From Alistipes sp. (GTDB taxonomy: Bacteria; Bacteroidota; Bacteroidia; Bacteroidales; Rikenellaceae), in the NCBI GenBank assembly GCA_017631135.1, contig JAGBTW010000005.1:1-8374 (forward strand): 8,374 nt of DNA, written 5' to 3'. The notes below the pieces were generated by a model, which did not search any database, was not told the origin of the DNA, and saw only the letters and a program-made list of their open reading frames with translations. Shown piece by piece: positions 1 to 5,770 of this stretch; position 1 is the first letter of the stretch; the number at the start of each line of letters is the position of its first letter. Position numbers and translations under genes: made by a program.

Positions 1-924
1 AACAAGACCCAAGGCTGCACCCACAGCACCCAACGATGTGATGGGGAATGCCATGAGCTCGGGGCTCTCGAAGCCAAACAACCACTCGAAGATGAAATTA
101 ATCTTGCCAAAGAGCCATGGCAAGAACTGAACACCCTCGTATGCAGCACCTGTGTAAGCGCCATCTGTGCTGCCGAATGTAAGAATCATAACGAGAGTAG
201 AGATGATAAGCACACCAGGGATGATTGAGAGACCCACGTCTACACCTGTCTTACCACCATCGAGCAACGAGTTCAACACGCGAGTGAAGAACGATGTCTC
301 CTTAATTGACTCGCTCTCCTTTGAATCCTCCTCGGTCAACACTGCAGCGAACTCCTCCTTATAGTTGGGGTGCTCCTTAACAACGAAGCGCTGCATAATG
401 CGAGTAGAGACAATACAACCAATCATCGCACCCAAAAGACCAAGGAAAGGCTCTACATAGAAGCCGTTACTTACCATGAACACGATAACCAACAAGCCCA
501 TGCCGAATGCAGTACCGAAATTGGTGAGCGAGATAAGCTGATACTTTTTGAAGTATGTGCTGAAGCGCTTATCCTTTGCAAGCGAGATGATTGCGGGGTT
601 ATCCGACAAGAATGTCATGACCGCGCCAAGCGAAGCTACGCCAGGGAGGTTAAACAAGGGGCGCATCAAGGGGCGCAAGATACGCTCCAAGAGGTTTACA
701 ACGCCAAACTCAACGAAGATGCGACCCAAAGCACCTGTGATAACACAGATAGCCATAAGGTAGAATACGGTGTTAAGCAACAAGTCGTGCGCCGTCTTCA
801 TGATTGTGTTAAGCATGTTTGGCAAGCCCATCTTCGAGCCGATGCTACCAAAGATGCCGACAACGATAATAAGGCAAAGAATACCAGCAAGGTATTTTTT
901 GAAGCCCTTCTCTTTGTTCTCCAT
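1..924 (-). CDS. Gate-domain (nucleoside-recognition-like) integral membrane protein, C-terminus cut by the window edge
   Basis: Reading from ATG at 924, 308 codons stay open to the left edge, so the C-terminus is missing. The protein is very hydrophobic. Membrane segments are visible at about residues 10-29, 50-72, 92-112, 129-154, 158-175 and 232-252, with a charged cytoplasmic-type stretch at about 182-215 (KEHPNYKEEF, EEDSKESE). The pattern FLSDNPAIISLAKD (about 105-118), the glycine-rich segment GGKTGVDVGLSIIPGVLI (about 223-240) and FESPELMAFPITSLGAVGAALG resemble the nucleoside-recognition/Gate domain superfamily (NupC gate, SpmA/YjiH-like). It may belong to the CD0519/CD1768 membrane-protein family, recalled from memory and not searched. 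The substrate is unknown. It starts 27 bp after the porin stop codon with no terminator between, so it is probably co-transcribed with the porin. There is no Shine-Dalgarno sequence, only an A/T-rich leader. Confidence 0.75.
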   Translation of the reverse strand, partial: MENKEKGFKKYLAGILCLIIVVGIFGSIGSKMGLPNMLNTIMKTAHDLLLNTVFYLMAICVITGALGRIFVEFGVVNLLERILRPLMRPLFNLPGVASLGAVMTFLSDNPAIISLAKDKRFSTYFKKYQLISLTNFGTAFGMGLLVIVFMVSNGFYVEPFLGLLGAMIGCIVSTRIMQRFVVKEHPNYKEEFAAVLTEEDSKESESIKETSFFTRVLNSLLDGGKTGVDVGLSIIPGVLIISTLVMILTFGSTDGAYTGAAYEGVQFLPWLFGKINFIFEWLFGFESPELMAFPITSLGAVGAALGLV

Positions 925-951
925 AGTAATTATTTAAGTATTAGGTATTTA

Positions 952-2046
952 TTACTTATTAACGGTCTTATTGATAAACTTCTGCGCAGCAGAGAGAATG
1001 TCGATACGCCATGTGAGACCTACAGTGAAGAATGAACCCTTACCTACGGCTGTACCTGCGATGTTTGTGTTATCGCCAAAGTTGTAGGCGTATGCTGCAT
1101 GTAGGCGCACATCGCGATTACCCTGACCACCGAGGGGATAGTACTCAACGCCACCACCCACGCGAGTGATTGATGTGCCAGGAACAAGACCCGACGCAAC
1201 GATTGAGCTATCGCCAATATTGTCATGCGTAGCCTTTGCGAAGATGTTTACGCGCTCGGCAACCAAGTACGAGAACTCACCCATGATTGAGAAGTTGTCG
1301 AACAACAAATCCTTCGCCTTGGGGCCGCGGTTCATAAGGTCAATCTGAAGCTTCGCATCGCCAAACTTGAACTGATTACCAAGGGCGATATACTTGTCGA
1401 AATTACCTGGAGCATAATGCATCATATTCAAAGAGTAGAGCGCAGTGTAACAGCCAAGTGTACCACTCCAGTAGAGGTTAAAGGCATAGTAATCAACAGA
1501 TGATGATGTAGTGTCATAGGGGCTCTGACACGCCTGGAAGAGGATTGTGTCGTTACCCTCGTTTGTTGTATAAGCTACGCTTGCACCAATCTGATAGCAG
1601 TTTACGTTGTTCCAGAACTCCGAGCAGAAGTAGAGGTCCATGGGTGCGCGGTCATACTCCCAGCCACCAATCATGAGCACCTGCTTACCCGCCTGGATAG
1701 CCCAGTTGTCCGTAGGCTTGTAGGTAAGAGTCAACCAATCGGTGTTCTGTGCAAACTCGCTGATAGAGTTAGCGCGGTTGAAGCGCTGACGCCACGAGTA
1801 GCTGAACTTTGGGCTAATCTGACCATCCATGCGCAAGTTGAAGTAGCGCACCATGAAGCCCGAGCCAGCGACATCGTGGTTACCCGCCACTGCCTGGTTG
1901 AGATAGTCGAAGCGAGCCTCGACACCGAGCTTGAAAATCTCGTTATCCTCACCATAGGGATTTGCCTGGTTCACCTGTGCCTGAACTGCGCCAAAGCTAA
2001 AGAGCGCAGCAACAAGACAAACAATCTTTGTAAAAGTTTTCTTCAT
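952..2046 (-). CDS. Outer-membrane porin, phosphate-selective porin O/P-like
   Basis: This is a 364-residue secreted beta-barrel. Residues 1-23 form a Sec signal peptide (MKK start, hydrophobic core, AVQA then Gln), with cleavage predicted before Gln24. The mature part is rich in alternating aromatic strands. The segment RYFNLRMDGQISPKFSYSWRQRF (about residues 68-90), followed by WAIQAGKQVLMIGGWEYDRAP, is typical of the OprO/OprP-like porins common in Bacteroidales. These form outer-membrane channels for anions or small solutes. The true substrate here cannot be read from sequence. The last barrel strand (FFTVGLTWRIDIL) is followed by a polar tail of about 13 residues instead of ending in an aromatic residue, and several cysteines occur in the barrel. 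A good promoter lies upstream at 2088-2117. The Gate-domain carrier gene follows 27 bp downstream, suggesting a porin plus inner-membrane carrier transcription unit. Confidence 0.85.
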   Translation of the reverse strand: MKKTFTKIVCLVAALFSFGAVQAQVNQANPYGEDNEIFKLGVEARFDYLNQAVAGNHDVAGSGFMVRYFNLRMDGQISPKFSYSWRQRFNRANSISEFAQNTDWLTLTYKPTDNWAIQAGKQVLMIGGWEYDRAPMDLYFCSEFWNNVNCYQIGASVAYTTNEGNDTILFQACQSPYDTTSSSVDYYAFNLYWSGTLGCYTALYSLNMMHYAPGNFDKYIALGNQFKFGDAKLQIDLMNRGPKAKDLLFDNFSIMGEFSYLVAERVNIFAKATHDNIGDSSIVASGLVPGTSITRVGGGVEYYPLGGQGNRDVRLHAAYAYNFGDNTNIAGTAVGKGSFFTVGLTWRIDILSAAQKFINKTVNK

Positions 2047-2087
2047 ATTATAAAGTTTAGAATTATTCGTTAAACGATATTATCATG

Positions 2088-2117
2088 CAAAGTTACAAAA
2101 AAATTGCTTACATCAAA
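2088..2117 (-). promoter_or_regulatory. Bacteroidota-type promoter for the porin gene
   Basis: On the minus strand, a perfect -7 element TAACTTTG (2095 to 2088) follows a TTTG -33 element (2117 to 2114) after an 18-bp spacer. This matches the Bacteroidota primary sigma consensus TTTG-N19-21-TAnnTTTG with a spacer one base short. Transcription would begin near 2080, leaving a leader of about 35 nt before the ATG at 2046. Confidence 0.7.
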
Positions 2118-2233
2118 GATGCAAGAAGCCAAACAGAGCGATTTTTATGTTATGAGACCATCGACACACACAAATTGCGAGCACGCAAATAGGTTAAAAT
2201 AGAGTGTAGAGAAGAAAAAAAGCGGGCGACAAT

Positions 2234-2264
2234 GTTGCGCATTGCAAAAATTGTATTATCTTTG
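2234..2264 (+). promoter_or_regulatory. Promoter for the CAT-anticodon tRNA
   Basis: A perfect -7 element TATCTTTG at 2257-2264 is preceded, after a 19-bp spacer, by GTTG at 2234-2237 (three of four bases of the TTTG -33 consensus). It lies 22 bp before the first base of the tRNA. The remainder of the 2118-2286 intergenic stretch shows no gene or repeat that I can support. Confidence 0.65.
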
Positions 2265-2286
2265 CCCCACAAAACGTGAAAACGTT

Positions 2287-2360
<74 letters not shown>

Positions 2361-2364
2361 CAAC

Positions 2365-2404
2365 AAGAAAGCGGCACCGATAAGGTTGCCGCTTTCTTTG
2401 TTTT
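2365..2404 (+). terminator. Rho-independent terminator of the CAT tRNA, possibly bidirectional with dapD
   Basis: AAGAAAGCGGCA (2365-2376) pairs perfectly over 12 bp with TGCCGCTTTCTT (2387-2398) around a 10-base loop, followed by TGTTTT on the plus strand. dapD ends at 2418 in the opposite direction, so the same hairpin may also stop the dapD transcript, although the T-tract on that side is weak. Confidence 0.8.
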
Positions 2405-2417
2405 ATATTACAGCACT

Positions 2418-3242
2418 TTACGAAATTGAGAAGTCGCGCAGTGCATCGTTCAGCGAGGTCTTCTTGTCGGTAGACTCCTTGCGACGACCGATGATGAGCG
2501 CACACTGCACACCATACTCACCCGCGGGGAACTTCTTGGTATATGTACCCGACACCACAACCGAGCGAGGTGGAACATAGCCCTTATACTCTACGGGCTC
2601 GGCACCCGTAACGTCGATGATGTGTGTTGAGCCAGTGATTACGGTGTTTGAGCCGAGCACAGCCTCGCGACACACATGCGCACCCTCGACAACGATAGAA
2701 CGCGAGCCGATGAAGCAGTTATCCTCGATGATGACAGGTGCAGCCTGCACGGGCTCCAACACGCCACCAATGCCCACACCGCCACTCAAGTGCACATTCT
2801 TACCAATCTGCGCGCACGAGCCTACCGTAGCCCATGTGTCTACCATAGTACCGCTGTCGACATAAGCACCGATATTGACATACGAGGGCATAAGGATAGC
2901 TCCAGGGGCGATGTACGCACCATAGCGAGCAATGGCATGGGGCACAACGCGCACACCAAGCTCCTCGTAGCCACGCTTGAGCTCCATCTTGTCGTAGAAC
3001 TCCAACTCGCCAGCCGTCATCGTGCGCATGGTCTGAATGGGGAAGTACATGATAATTGCCTTCTTGACCCACTCGTTAACCTGCCACACGCTATTCTCCA
3101 CGTCGATAGGCTCGGCACAGCGCACCTTGCCCTTGTCCACAGCCTCGACAACGCGACGTATAGCCTCGCGCGTAGCATCCTCGGCCAACAGCTCGCGACG
3201 CTCCCACGCCTCCTCTATAATCAATCTCTCCTTTTCAAACAT
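2418..3242 (-). CDS. dapD: 2,3,4,5-tetrahydropyridine-2,6-dicarboxylate N-succinyltransferase
   Basis: This 274-residue protein has the same length as E. coli DapD. The enzyme transfers succinyl from succinyl-CoA to tetrahydrodipicolinate in the succinylase branch of lysine and meso-diaminopimelate synthesis, in the cytoplasm. Residues 1-100 are the helical N-terminal domain (ERLIIEEAWERRELL). From about 100 the left-handed parallel beta-helix begins, with the hexapeptide-repeat core LMPSYVNIGAYVDSGTMVDTWATVGSC (about 117-143), then IGKNVHLSGGVGIGGVLEP (about 146-164) and IIEDNCFIGSRS (about 171-182). These blocks are nearly identical to those of the E. coli enzyme as I recall it. The ATG at 3242 gives the expected N-terminus. 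It is the last gene of the cstA operon, 9 bp after the TPR-like gene. No lysine riboswitch can be seen before it, so control presumably comes from the operon promoter. Confidence 0.96.
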   Translation of the reverse strand: MFEKERLIIEEAWERRELLAEDATREAIRRVVEAVDKGKVRCAEPIDVENSVWQVNEWVKKAIIMYFPIQTMRTMTAGELEFYDKMELKRGYEELGVRVVPHAIARYGAYIAPGAILMPSYVNIGAYVDSGTMVDTWATVGSCAQIGKNVHLSGGVGIGGVLEPVQAAPVIIEDNCFIGSRSIVVEGAHVCREAVLGSNTVITGSTHIIDVTGAEPVEYKGYVPPRSVVVSGTYTKKFPAGEYGVQCALIIGRRKESTDKKTSLNDALRDFSIS

Positions 3243-3251
3243 ACCTTTATA

Positions 3252-3944
3252 TTATTTATTGTTACTCTTTAGCTCATCAATGAACTCGGGATACTCCGCC
3301 CACAGAGGCTCGGTCATCAGCCACCACTCCCTTGCCTCGGCACTCTGCGAGGGACGCTCCGACTGAATATCCTTGCGGAAGGCATCATCGTCGGGGTGCT
3401 CCGCAGCTGTAAGCTCGGCATAGAACGCCGCGTGGCGCGACTTTAGGAGCGACGACAGCACCTTATCCACCTTGCCGTCGCGCATAAACGATGCCCACAG
3501 GCGCGCAACAACAGCCTCGGCACTCTTCTCCGTTAGGTCAATCTCTATGTCGTCGTAGGCCTCCCACTCCTCCATTGCTATATAGCACAAGGCGAGCAGG
3601 TTTATAGCCTCGAGATGATCCTCGGGGTCGCAGTCGAGGAGCATCTCGAGCTGCGCCATAGCCATCTCGAGGTCGCCAATGCGGAAGTGGTCCATCGCCG
3701 AGCCATGGAGGATGACCATCGCCGCGCGGCTGTTGGCATGCTCCCACCTCAAGCTCATAGCCTCATCCTCGGGCAACGCCTCGGCAAGTATTTGGAACGC
3801 CTGGTAGCGCACTTCGCACGCCTCGGCATAGCTACCCTGGGCAATAAGAGCATCGATGTGCTCCTTATGCTTCACAAAGTTATAGTCGCCACGACCCTCA
3901 AGCTCGAAGGTCTGGTCGGGGGTAGGGTTAAATATTGGTCTCAT
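3252..3944 (-). CDS. TPR-like hypothetical cytoplasmic protein
   Basis: This is a 230-residue, strongly acidic protein with no signal peptide or membrane segment. Helical repeats resembling tetratricopeptide units are visible: about residues 30-58 (DALIAQGSYAEACEVRYQAF) and about 82-128 (SAMDHFRIGDLEMAMAQLEMLL, then AINLLALCYIAMEEWEAYDDI). A Trp-rich C-terminal segment follows (about 207-222, including WWLMTEPLWAEYPE). TPRs usually serve as protein-binding scaffolds, and no catalytic motif is seen, so I give no function. The ATG at 3944 overlaps the end of cstA by 17 bp and the stop lies 9 bp before dapD, so translational coupling in the cstA-dapD operon is likely. An interaction with CstA or DapD would be inference only. 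Confidence 0.8.
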   Translation of the reverse strand: MRPIFNPTPDQTFELEGRGDYNFVKHKEHIDALIAQGSYAEACEVRYQAFQILAEALPEDEAMSLRWEHANSRAAMVILHGSAMDHFRIGDLEMAMAQLEMLLDCDPEDHLEAINLLALCYIAMEEWEAYDDIEIDLTEKSAEAVVARLWASFMRDGKVDKVLSSLLKSRHAAFYAELTAAEHPDDDAFRKDIQSERPSQSAEAREWWLMTEPLWAEYPEFIDELKSNNK

Positions 3945-5361
3945 TTCGGTTGATTTTTCTAATCTTCATTATCAACAAACCCGCCACGACAGCCGTCACA
4001 GCACCGCCGTAGATATATGCTGCATCGACACTGCCCATGCCCACAAACTGATTAGACACGAAGACAAACGATGCGCATATATATGTCATTATGAGGGCGG
4101 GAATCATTGCAAAGGGCACAAAGCGACTACCGCGACGCATGAGCCACGCGGTAATCATCCATAGCGTAAGTACCGAGAGCGCCTGGTTTGACCACGCGAA
4201 GTAGCGCCAGATGACATCAAAGTCGATAAACGCGATGCCCACGCCCACAGCAAAGAGCGGAGCGCTCACCGCAAGGCGCTTCCAAATGGGTCGCTGGTCG
4301 ATATTGAGCATGTCGGCAACTATGAGTCGTGCCGAGCGAAATGCCGTATCTCCCGAGGTGATGGGCGCAGCAACAACACCCAAGAGTGCAAGGATGCTAC
4401 CCGCAACGCCAAGCGTAGTGACCGAGATTGTCGACACGGCGAGTCCCGCGTCGCTGCCATTTTCTGACATCCAACCATTTAGTCCCTCCACGCCACCGAA
4501 GAACGACATTGCCACAGCTGCCCAAATAAGAGCGATGACCGACTCGGCAATCATAGCGCCAAAGAAGATGGGGCGCGCCTGTGTCTCCGACGTTACGCAA
4601 CGAGCCATAAGTGGCGACTGCGTAGCATGAAAGCCCGAGATAGCACCACACGCTATGCTGATAAAGAGCGTGGGTATGATGGGTAGATTCTCGGCATTGA
4701 AGTGCATATTCTCCAAAGTAGTAAGCTCGGGCAACTGGTAATCACCAAATAGCACAACGCCAAACATCGCCAACGCCATGAAGATGAGCGCCGCACCAAA
4801 CAGCGGATATATCTTGCCGATAATCTTGTCGACGGGCATCACCGTAGCCACAAAGTAGTAGACGATGATAACCGCCACCCATGTGAGGTAGGGAATATCG
4901 CTCATCGAGGCGAGAATCTTCGATGGGGTGACGATGAATACACCGCCCACGAGCAACATGAGTATCGGTATTATGACGAGCGAGAAGTTGCGCATGCCGC
5001 CACCGAGATATATGCCAATGGTCTCGGGCAGGCTCTTTCCACCATGTCGCAGCGATATGACACCCGCAAAGAAGTCGTGCATAGCACCCATGAAGATGCC
5101 GCCAAGCGTAATCCACAGAAAGGCTACAGGGCCATAGCATGCTCCGAGTATAGCGCCAAATATAGGACCTGTGCCCGCAATGTTAAGCAGCTGAATAAGA
5201 AATATGCGCCAACGCGGAAGCGGCATATAGTCCACACCGTCGTACATGCTCTTTGATGGCACATCTGCATTTTTGTCGAGTTTTGCCACACGACCCAGCA
5301 GCCCGCCATACAAGAAGTATGAGGCGACAAGAATGGCGAGACATATTATAAATGTTAGCAT
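3928..5361 (-). CDS. cstA: Carbon starvation protein A family transporter (short form)
   Basis: CstA-family proteins are inner-membrane carriers linked to peptide uptake (CstA) or pyruvate uptake (BtsT) in E. coli. This 477-residue copy is the short form; the E. coli proteins are about 700 residues. It is a multi-spanning membrane protein with family blocks at RIFLIQLLNIAGTGPIFGAI (about 52-71), MHDFFAG (94-100), PVDKIIGKIYPLFGA (176-190), SGFHATQSPLMARC (242-255), VVAAPITSGDTAFRSAR (329-345) and WRYFAWSNQ (385-393). I chose the ATG at 5361 (MLTFIICLAI). An in-frame TTG two codons upstream would extend it to 5367, but TTG starts are rare in this phylum and the ATG gives the usual N-terminus. 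It is the first gene of an operon with the TPR-like gene (17-bp overlap) and dapD. Whether it carries peptides, pyruvate or something else cannot be told here. Confidence 0.93.
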   Translation of the reverse strand: MLTFIICLAILVASYFLYGGLLGRVAKLDKNADVPSKSMYDGVDYMPLPRWRIFLIQLLNIAGTGPIFGAILGACYGPVAFLWITLGGIFMGAMHDFFAGVISLRHGGKSLPETIGIYLGGGMRNFSLVIIPILMLLVGGVFIVTPSKILASMSDIPYLTWVAVIIVYYFVATVMPVDKIIGKIYPLFGAALIFMALAMFGVVLFGDYQLPELTTLENMHFNAENLPIIPTLFISIACGAISGFHATQSPLMARCVTSETQARPIFFGAMIAESVIALIWAAVAMSFFGGVEGLNGWMSENGSDAGLAVSTISVTTLGVAGSILALLGVVAAPITSGDTAFRSARLIVADMLNIDQRPIWKRLAVSAPLFAVGVGIAFIDFDVIWRYFAWSNQALSVLTLWMITAWLMRRGSRFVPFAMIPALIMTYICASFVFVSNQFVGMGSVDAAYIYGGAVTAVVAGLLIMKIRKINRNETNI

Positions 5362-5397
5362 ACGCAAAATTTATCTATTAATGTCGCGAATTTAATA

Positions 5398-5429
5398 AAA
5401 AAATACGATATTTGCATCGTCAAAACAAA
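5398..5429 (-). promoter_or_regulatory. Candidate cstA operon promoter
   Basis: On the minus strand, TTTG (5429 to 5426) is followed after 20 bp by TATTTTTT (5405 to 5398), matching seven of eight bases of the TAnnTTTG -7 element. The leader to the ATG at 5361 would be about 30 nt. The region is A/T-rich, so chance matches are possible. Confidence 0.45.
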
Positions 5430-5435
5430 ACTTTG
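5428..5435 (+). promoter_or_regulatory. Candidate -7 element for tRNA-Thr
   Basis: AAACTTTG matches TAnnTTTG at seven of eight positions and lies 11 bp before the tRNA. No convincing TTTG -33 element is found at the proper distance. It overlaps the candidate -33 element of the divergent cstA promoter. Confidence 0.35.
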
Positions 5436-5446
5436 ACCATTAGGTT

Positions 5447-5519
5447 GCCTTAATAGCTCAGTCGGTAGAGCACTTCATTCGTAATGAAGGGGTCGGGGGT
5501 TCGAGTCCCCCTTAAGGCT
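5447..5519 (+). tRNA. tRNA-Thr, anticodon CGT
   Basis: The 73 bases form a regular cloverleaf. The acceptor stem is GCCTTAA with TTAAGGC, the D-arm GCTC/GAGC has GG in its loop, the anticodon stem is CTTCA/TGAAG with loop TTCGTAA (CGT at 5480-5482), the T-stem is GGGGG/CCCCC, and the T-loop is the canonical TTCGAGT. The discriminator base is T and CCA is not encoded. Anticodon CGT reads ACG (Thr). Its last 21 bases plus the next three (5499-5522) are repeated exactly at 5746-5769, so this gene is the probable target of a site-specific integration. The gene is complete in its present form. Confidence 0.95.
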
Positions 5520-5522
5520 CAA
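5499..5522 (+). repeat. 24-bp direct repeat, copy 1: 3' end of tRNA-Thr (att-like)
   Basis: This copy covers the T-loop, the 3' T-stem strand, the 3' acceptor strand and discriminator of tRNA-Thr, plus CAA. It is identical over 24 bases to 5746-5769, at an offset of 247. Identity stops abruptly on both sides (G against C at 5498/5745, G against C at 5523/5770). tRNA 3' ends are the classic attB sites of tyrosine recombinases, so this is read as one att half by inference. Confidence 0.85.
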
Positions 5523-5532
5523 GGTTTTGAAG

Positions 5533-5562
5533 ACGAACAACGAAAGTTGCTCGTTTTTTTTT
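5533..5562 (+). terminator. Rho-independent terminator of tRNA-Thr
   Basis: ACGA-A-CAAC (5533-5541) pairs with GTTG-C-TCGT (5546-5554), with one internal mismatch, around a GAAA tetraloop. It is followed by eight further T residues (5555-5562). It starts 13 bp after the tRNA and lies inside the left end of the candidate mini-insert. Confidence 0.8.
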
Positions 5563-5605
5563 GTGCTTATATGTTTGAGCGAGCTCACATATGCACAAAA
5601 AAAAA
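5554..5605. repeat. Long A/T-capped hairpin
   Basis: T9 GTGC (5554-5566) pairs with GCAC A9 (5593-5605). After a 2-base bulge (TT), ATATGT (5569-5574) pairs with ACATAT (5587-5592). After a second TT, GAG (5577-5579) pairs with CTC (5584-5586) around CGAG. The stem is about 22 bp in total. The T9 and A9 runs also serve as T-tracts for the hairpins on either side when read on the plus and minus strand respectively. Confidence 0.75.
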
Positions 5606-5630
5606 GACGTAGCCTACGGCTATTCGTCTT
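5597..5630 (-). terminator. Minus-strand Rho-independent terminator
   Basis: Read on the minus strand, AAGACG (5630-5625), an AA bulge, TAGCC (5622-5618) and loop GTA pair back to GGCTA and CGTCTT (5614-5604), followed by a run of T residues down to 5597. It would stop transcription coming from module 2 or reading through from the lipoprotein operon. It is a second barrier, as a strong terminator already lies at 5771-5802. Confidence 0.7.
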
Positions 5631-5653
5631 AAAAACCACACCAAGGGCCTTGA

Positions 5654-5744
5654 ACTTTAGTCGGGGTTGAGCCGATATGATAGTGATTTATTGCTCGACC
5701 TTCGGTCTGCGCTATTTTTTAGGTATCGGCTCTACGACTAAAGT
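5654..5744. other. Hairpin module 2: candidate structured RNA or cruciform of about 91 bp
   Basis: Three helices nest in order. ACTTTAGTCG (5654-5663) pairs perfectly with CGACTAAAGT (5735-5744). GAGCCGATA (5669-5677) pairs perfectly with TATCGGCTC (5724-5732). ATAGTG (5680-5685) pairs with CGCTAT (5710-5715) with one G-T wobble. A terminal GACC/GGTC hairpin (5697-5700 with 5704-5707) caps it. The order and symmetry exceed chance for 91 bp. No promoter was identified on either strand, so an RNA product is not shown. I do not recognise it as a known family. Confidence 0.6.
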
Positions 5745-5745
5745 C

Positions 5746-5769
5746 GTTCGAGTCCCCCTTAAGGCTCAA
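5746..5769 (+). repeat. 24-bp direct repeat, copy 2: duplicated tRNA-Thr 3' end (att-like)
   Basis: This is an exact copy of 5499-5522, but no tRNA 5' half precedes it, so it is not a second tRNA gene. It lies immediately before the terminator of the lipoprotein operon. Recombination between the two copies would remove 247 bp, restore a single complete tRNA-Thr, and bring the 5775-5802 hairpin directly behind it. Confidence 0.85.
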
Positions 5770-5770
5770 C

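Larger units (their letters stand above)
5523..5637. repeat. Hairpin module 1: imperfect 15-bp inverted repeat enclosing nested hairpins
   Basis: GGTTTTGAAGACGAA (5523-5537) and TTCGTCTTAAAAACC (5623-5637) are complementary at 14 of 15 positions; only G5529 is unpaired. They enclose the tRNA-Thr terminator hairpin, a long T9/A9-flanked hairpin (5554-5605), and the right-hand hairpin (5604-5630). Several of these compete for the same bases: AAGACG at 5604-5609 and AAGACGAA at 5530-5537 can both pair with the CGTCTT at 5625-5630. Alternative folds are therefore possible. Confidence 0.75.
5523..5745. other. Candidate 223-bp mini-insert between tRNA-derived direct repeats
   Basis: This DNA lies exactly between the two 24-bp repeats. 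It contains no plausible gene. It consists of an outer inverted repeat at its left edge (5523-5537 with 5623-5637, enclosing further hairpins), a 16-bp linker holding CAAGGGCCTTG, and a second nested hairpin (5654-5744) that ends one base before the right repeat. The two modules therefore cover nearly the whole insert. It could be a minimal non-autonomous element mobilised in trans, a decayed integration scar, or a structured-RNA cassette. No recombinase is present in the window. Confidence 0.5.

Noticed and set aside
370..1035. A 221-codon open frame on the plus strand
   Set aside because: It lies opposite the Gate-domain membrane protein and the porin end. Its composition is rich in His/Asp/Asn with no domain, and it is a mirror of the real minus-strand coding.
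2169..2190. Short hairpin TTGCG-AGCA-CGCAA between the porin and the CAT tRNA
   Set aside because: It has only five base pairs and no T-tract, so it is compatible with chance.
2676..3272. A 198-codon open frame on the plus strand
   Set aside because: It is antisense to dapD, whose conserved hexapeptide-repeat sequence leaves no doubt about the coding strand.
3615..3953. A 112-codon plus-strand open frame opposite the TPR-like gene
   Set aside because: The minus-strand frame is twice as long, fits the operon spacing and overlaps cstA in the usual coupled manner.
5746..5769. A second tRNA gene or tRNA pseudogene
   Set aside because: Only the 3' 21 tRNA bases plus three flanking bases are present. 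The sequence before it shows no D-arm or anticodon arm, so an att-like duplication explains it better.
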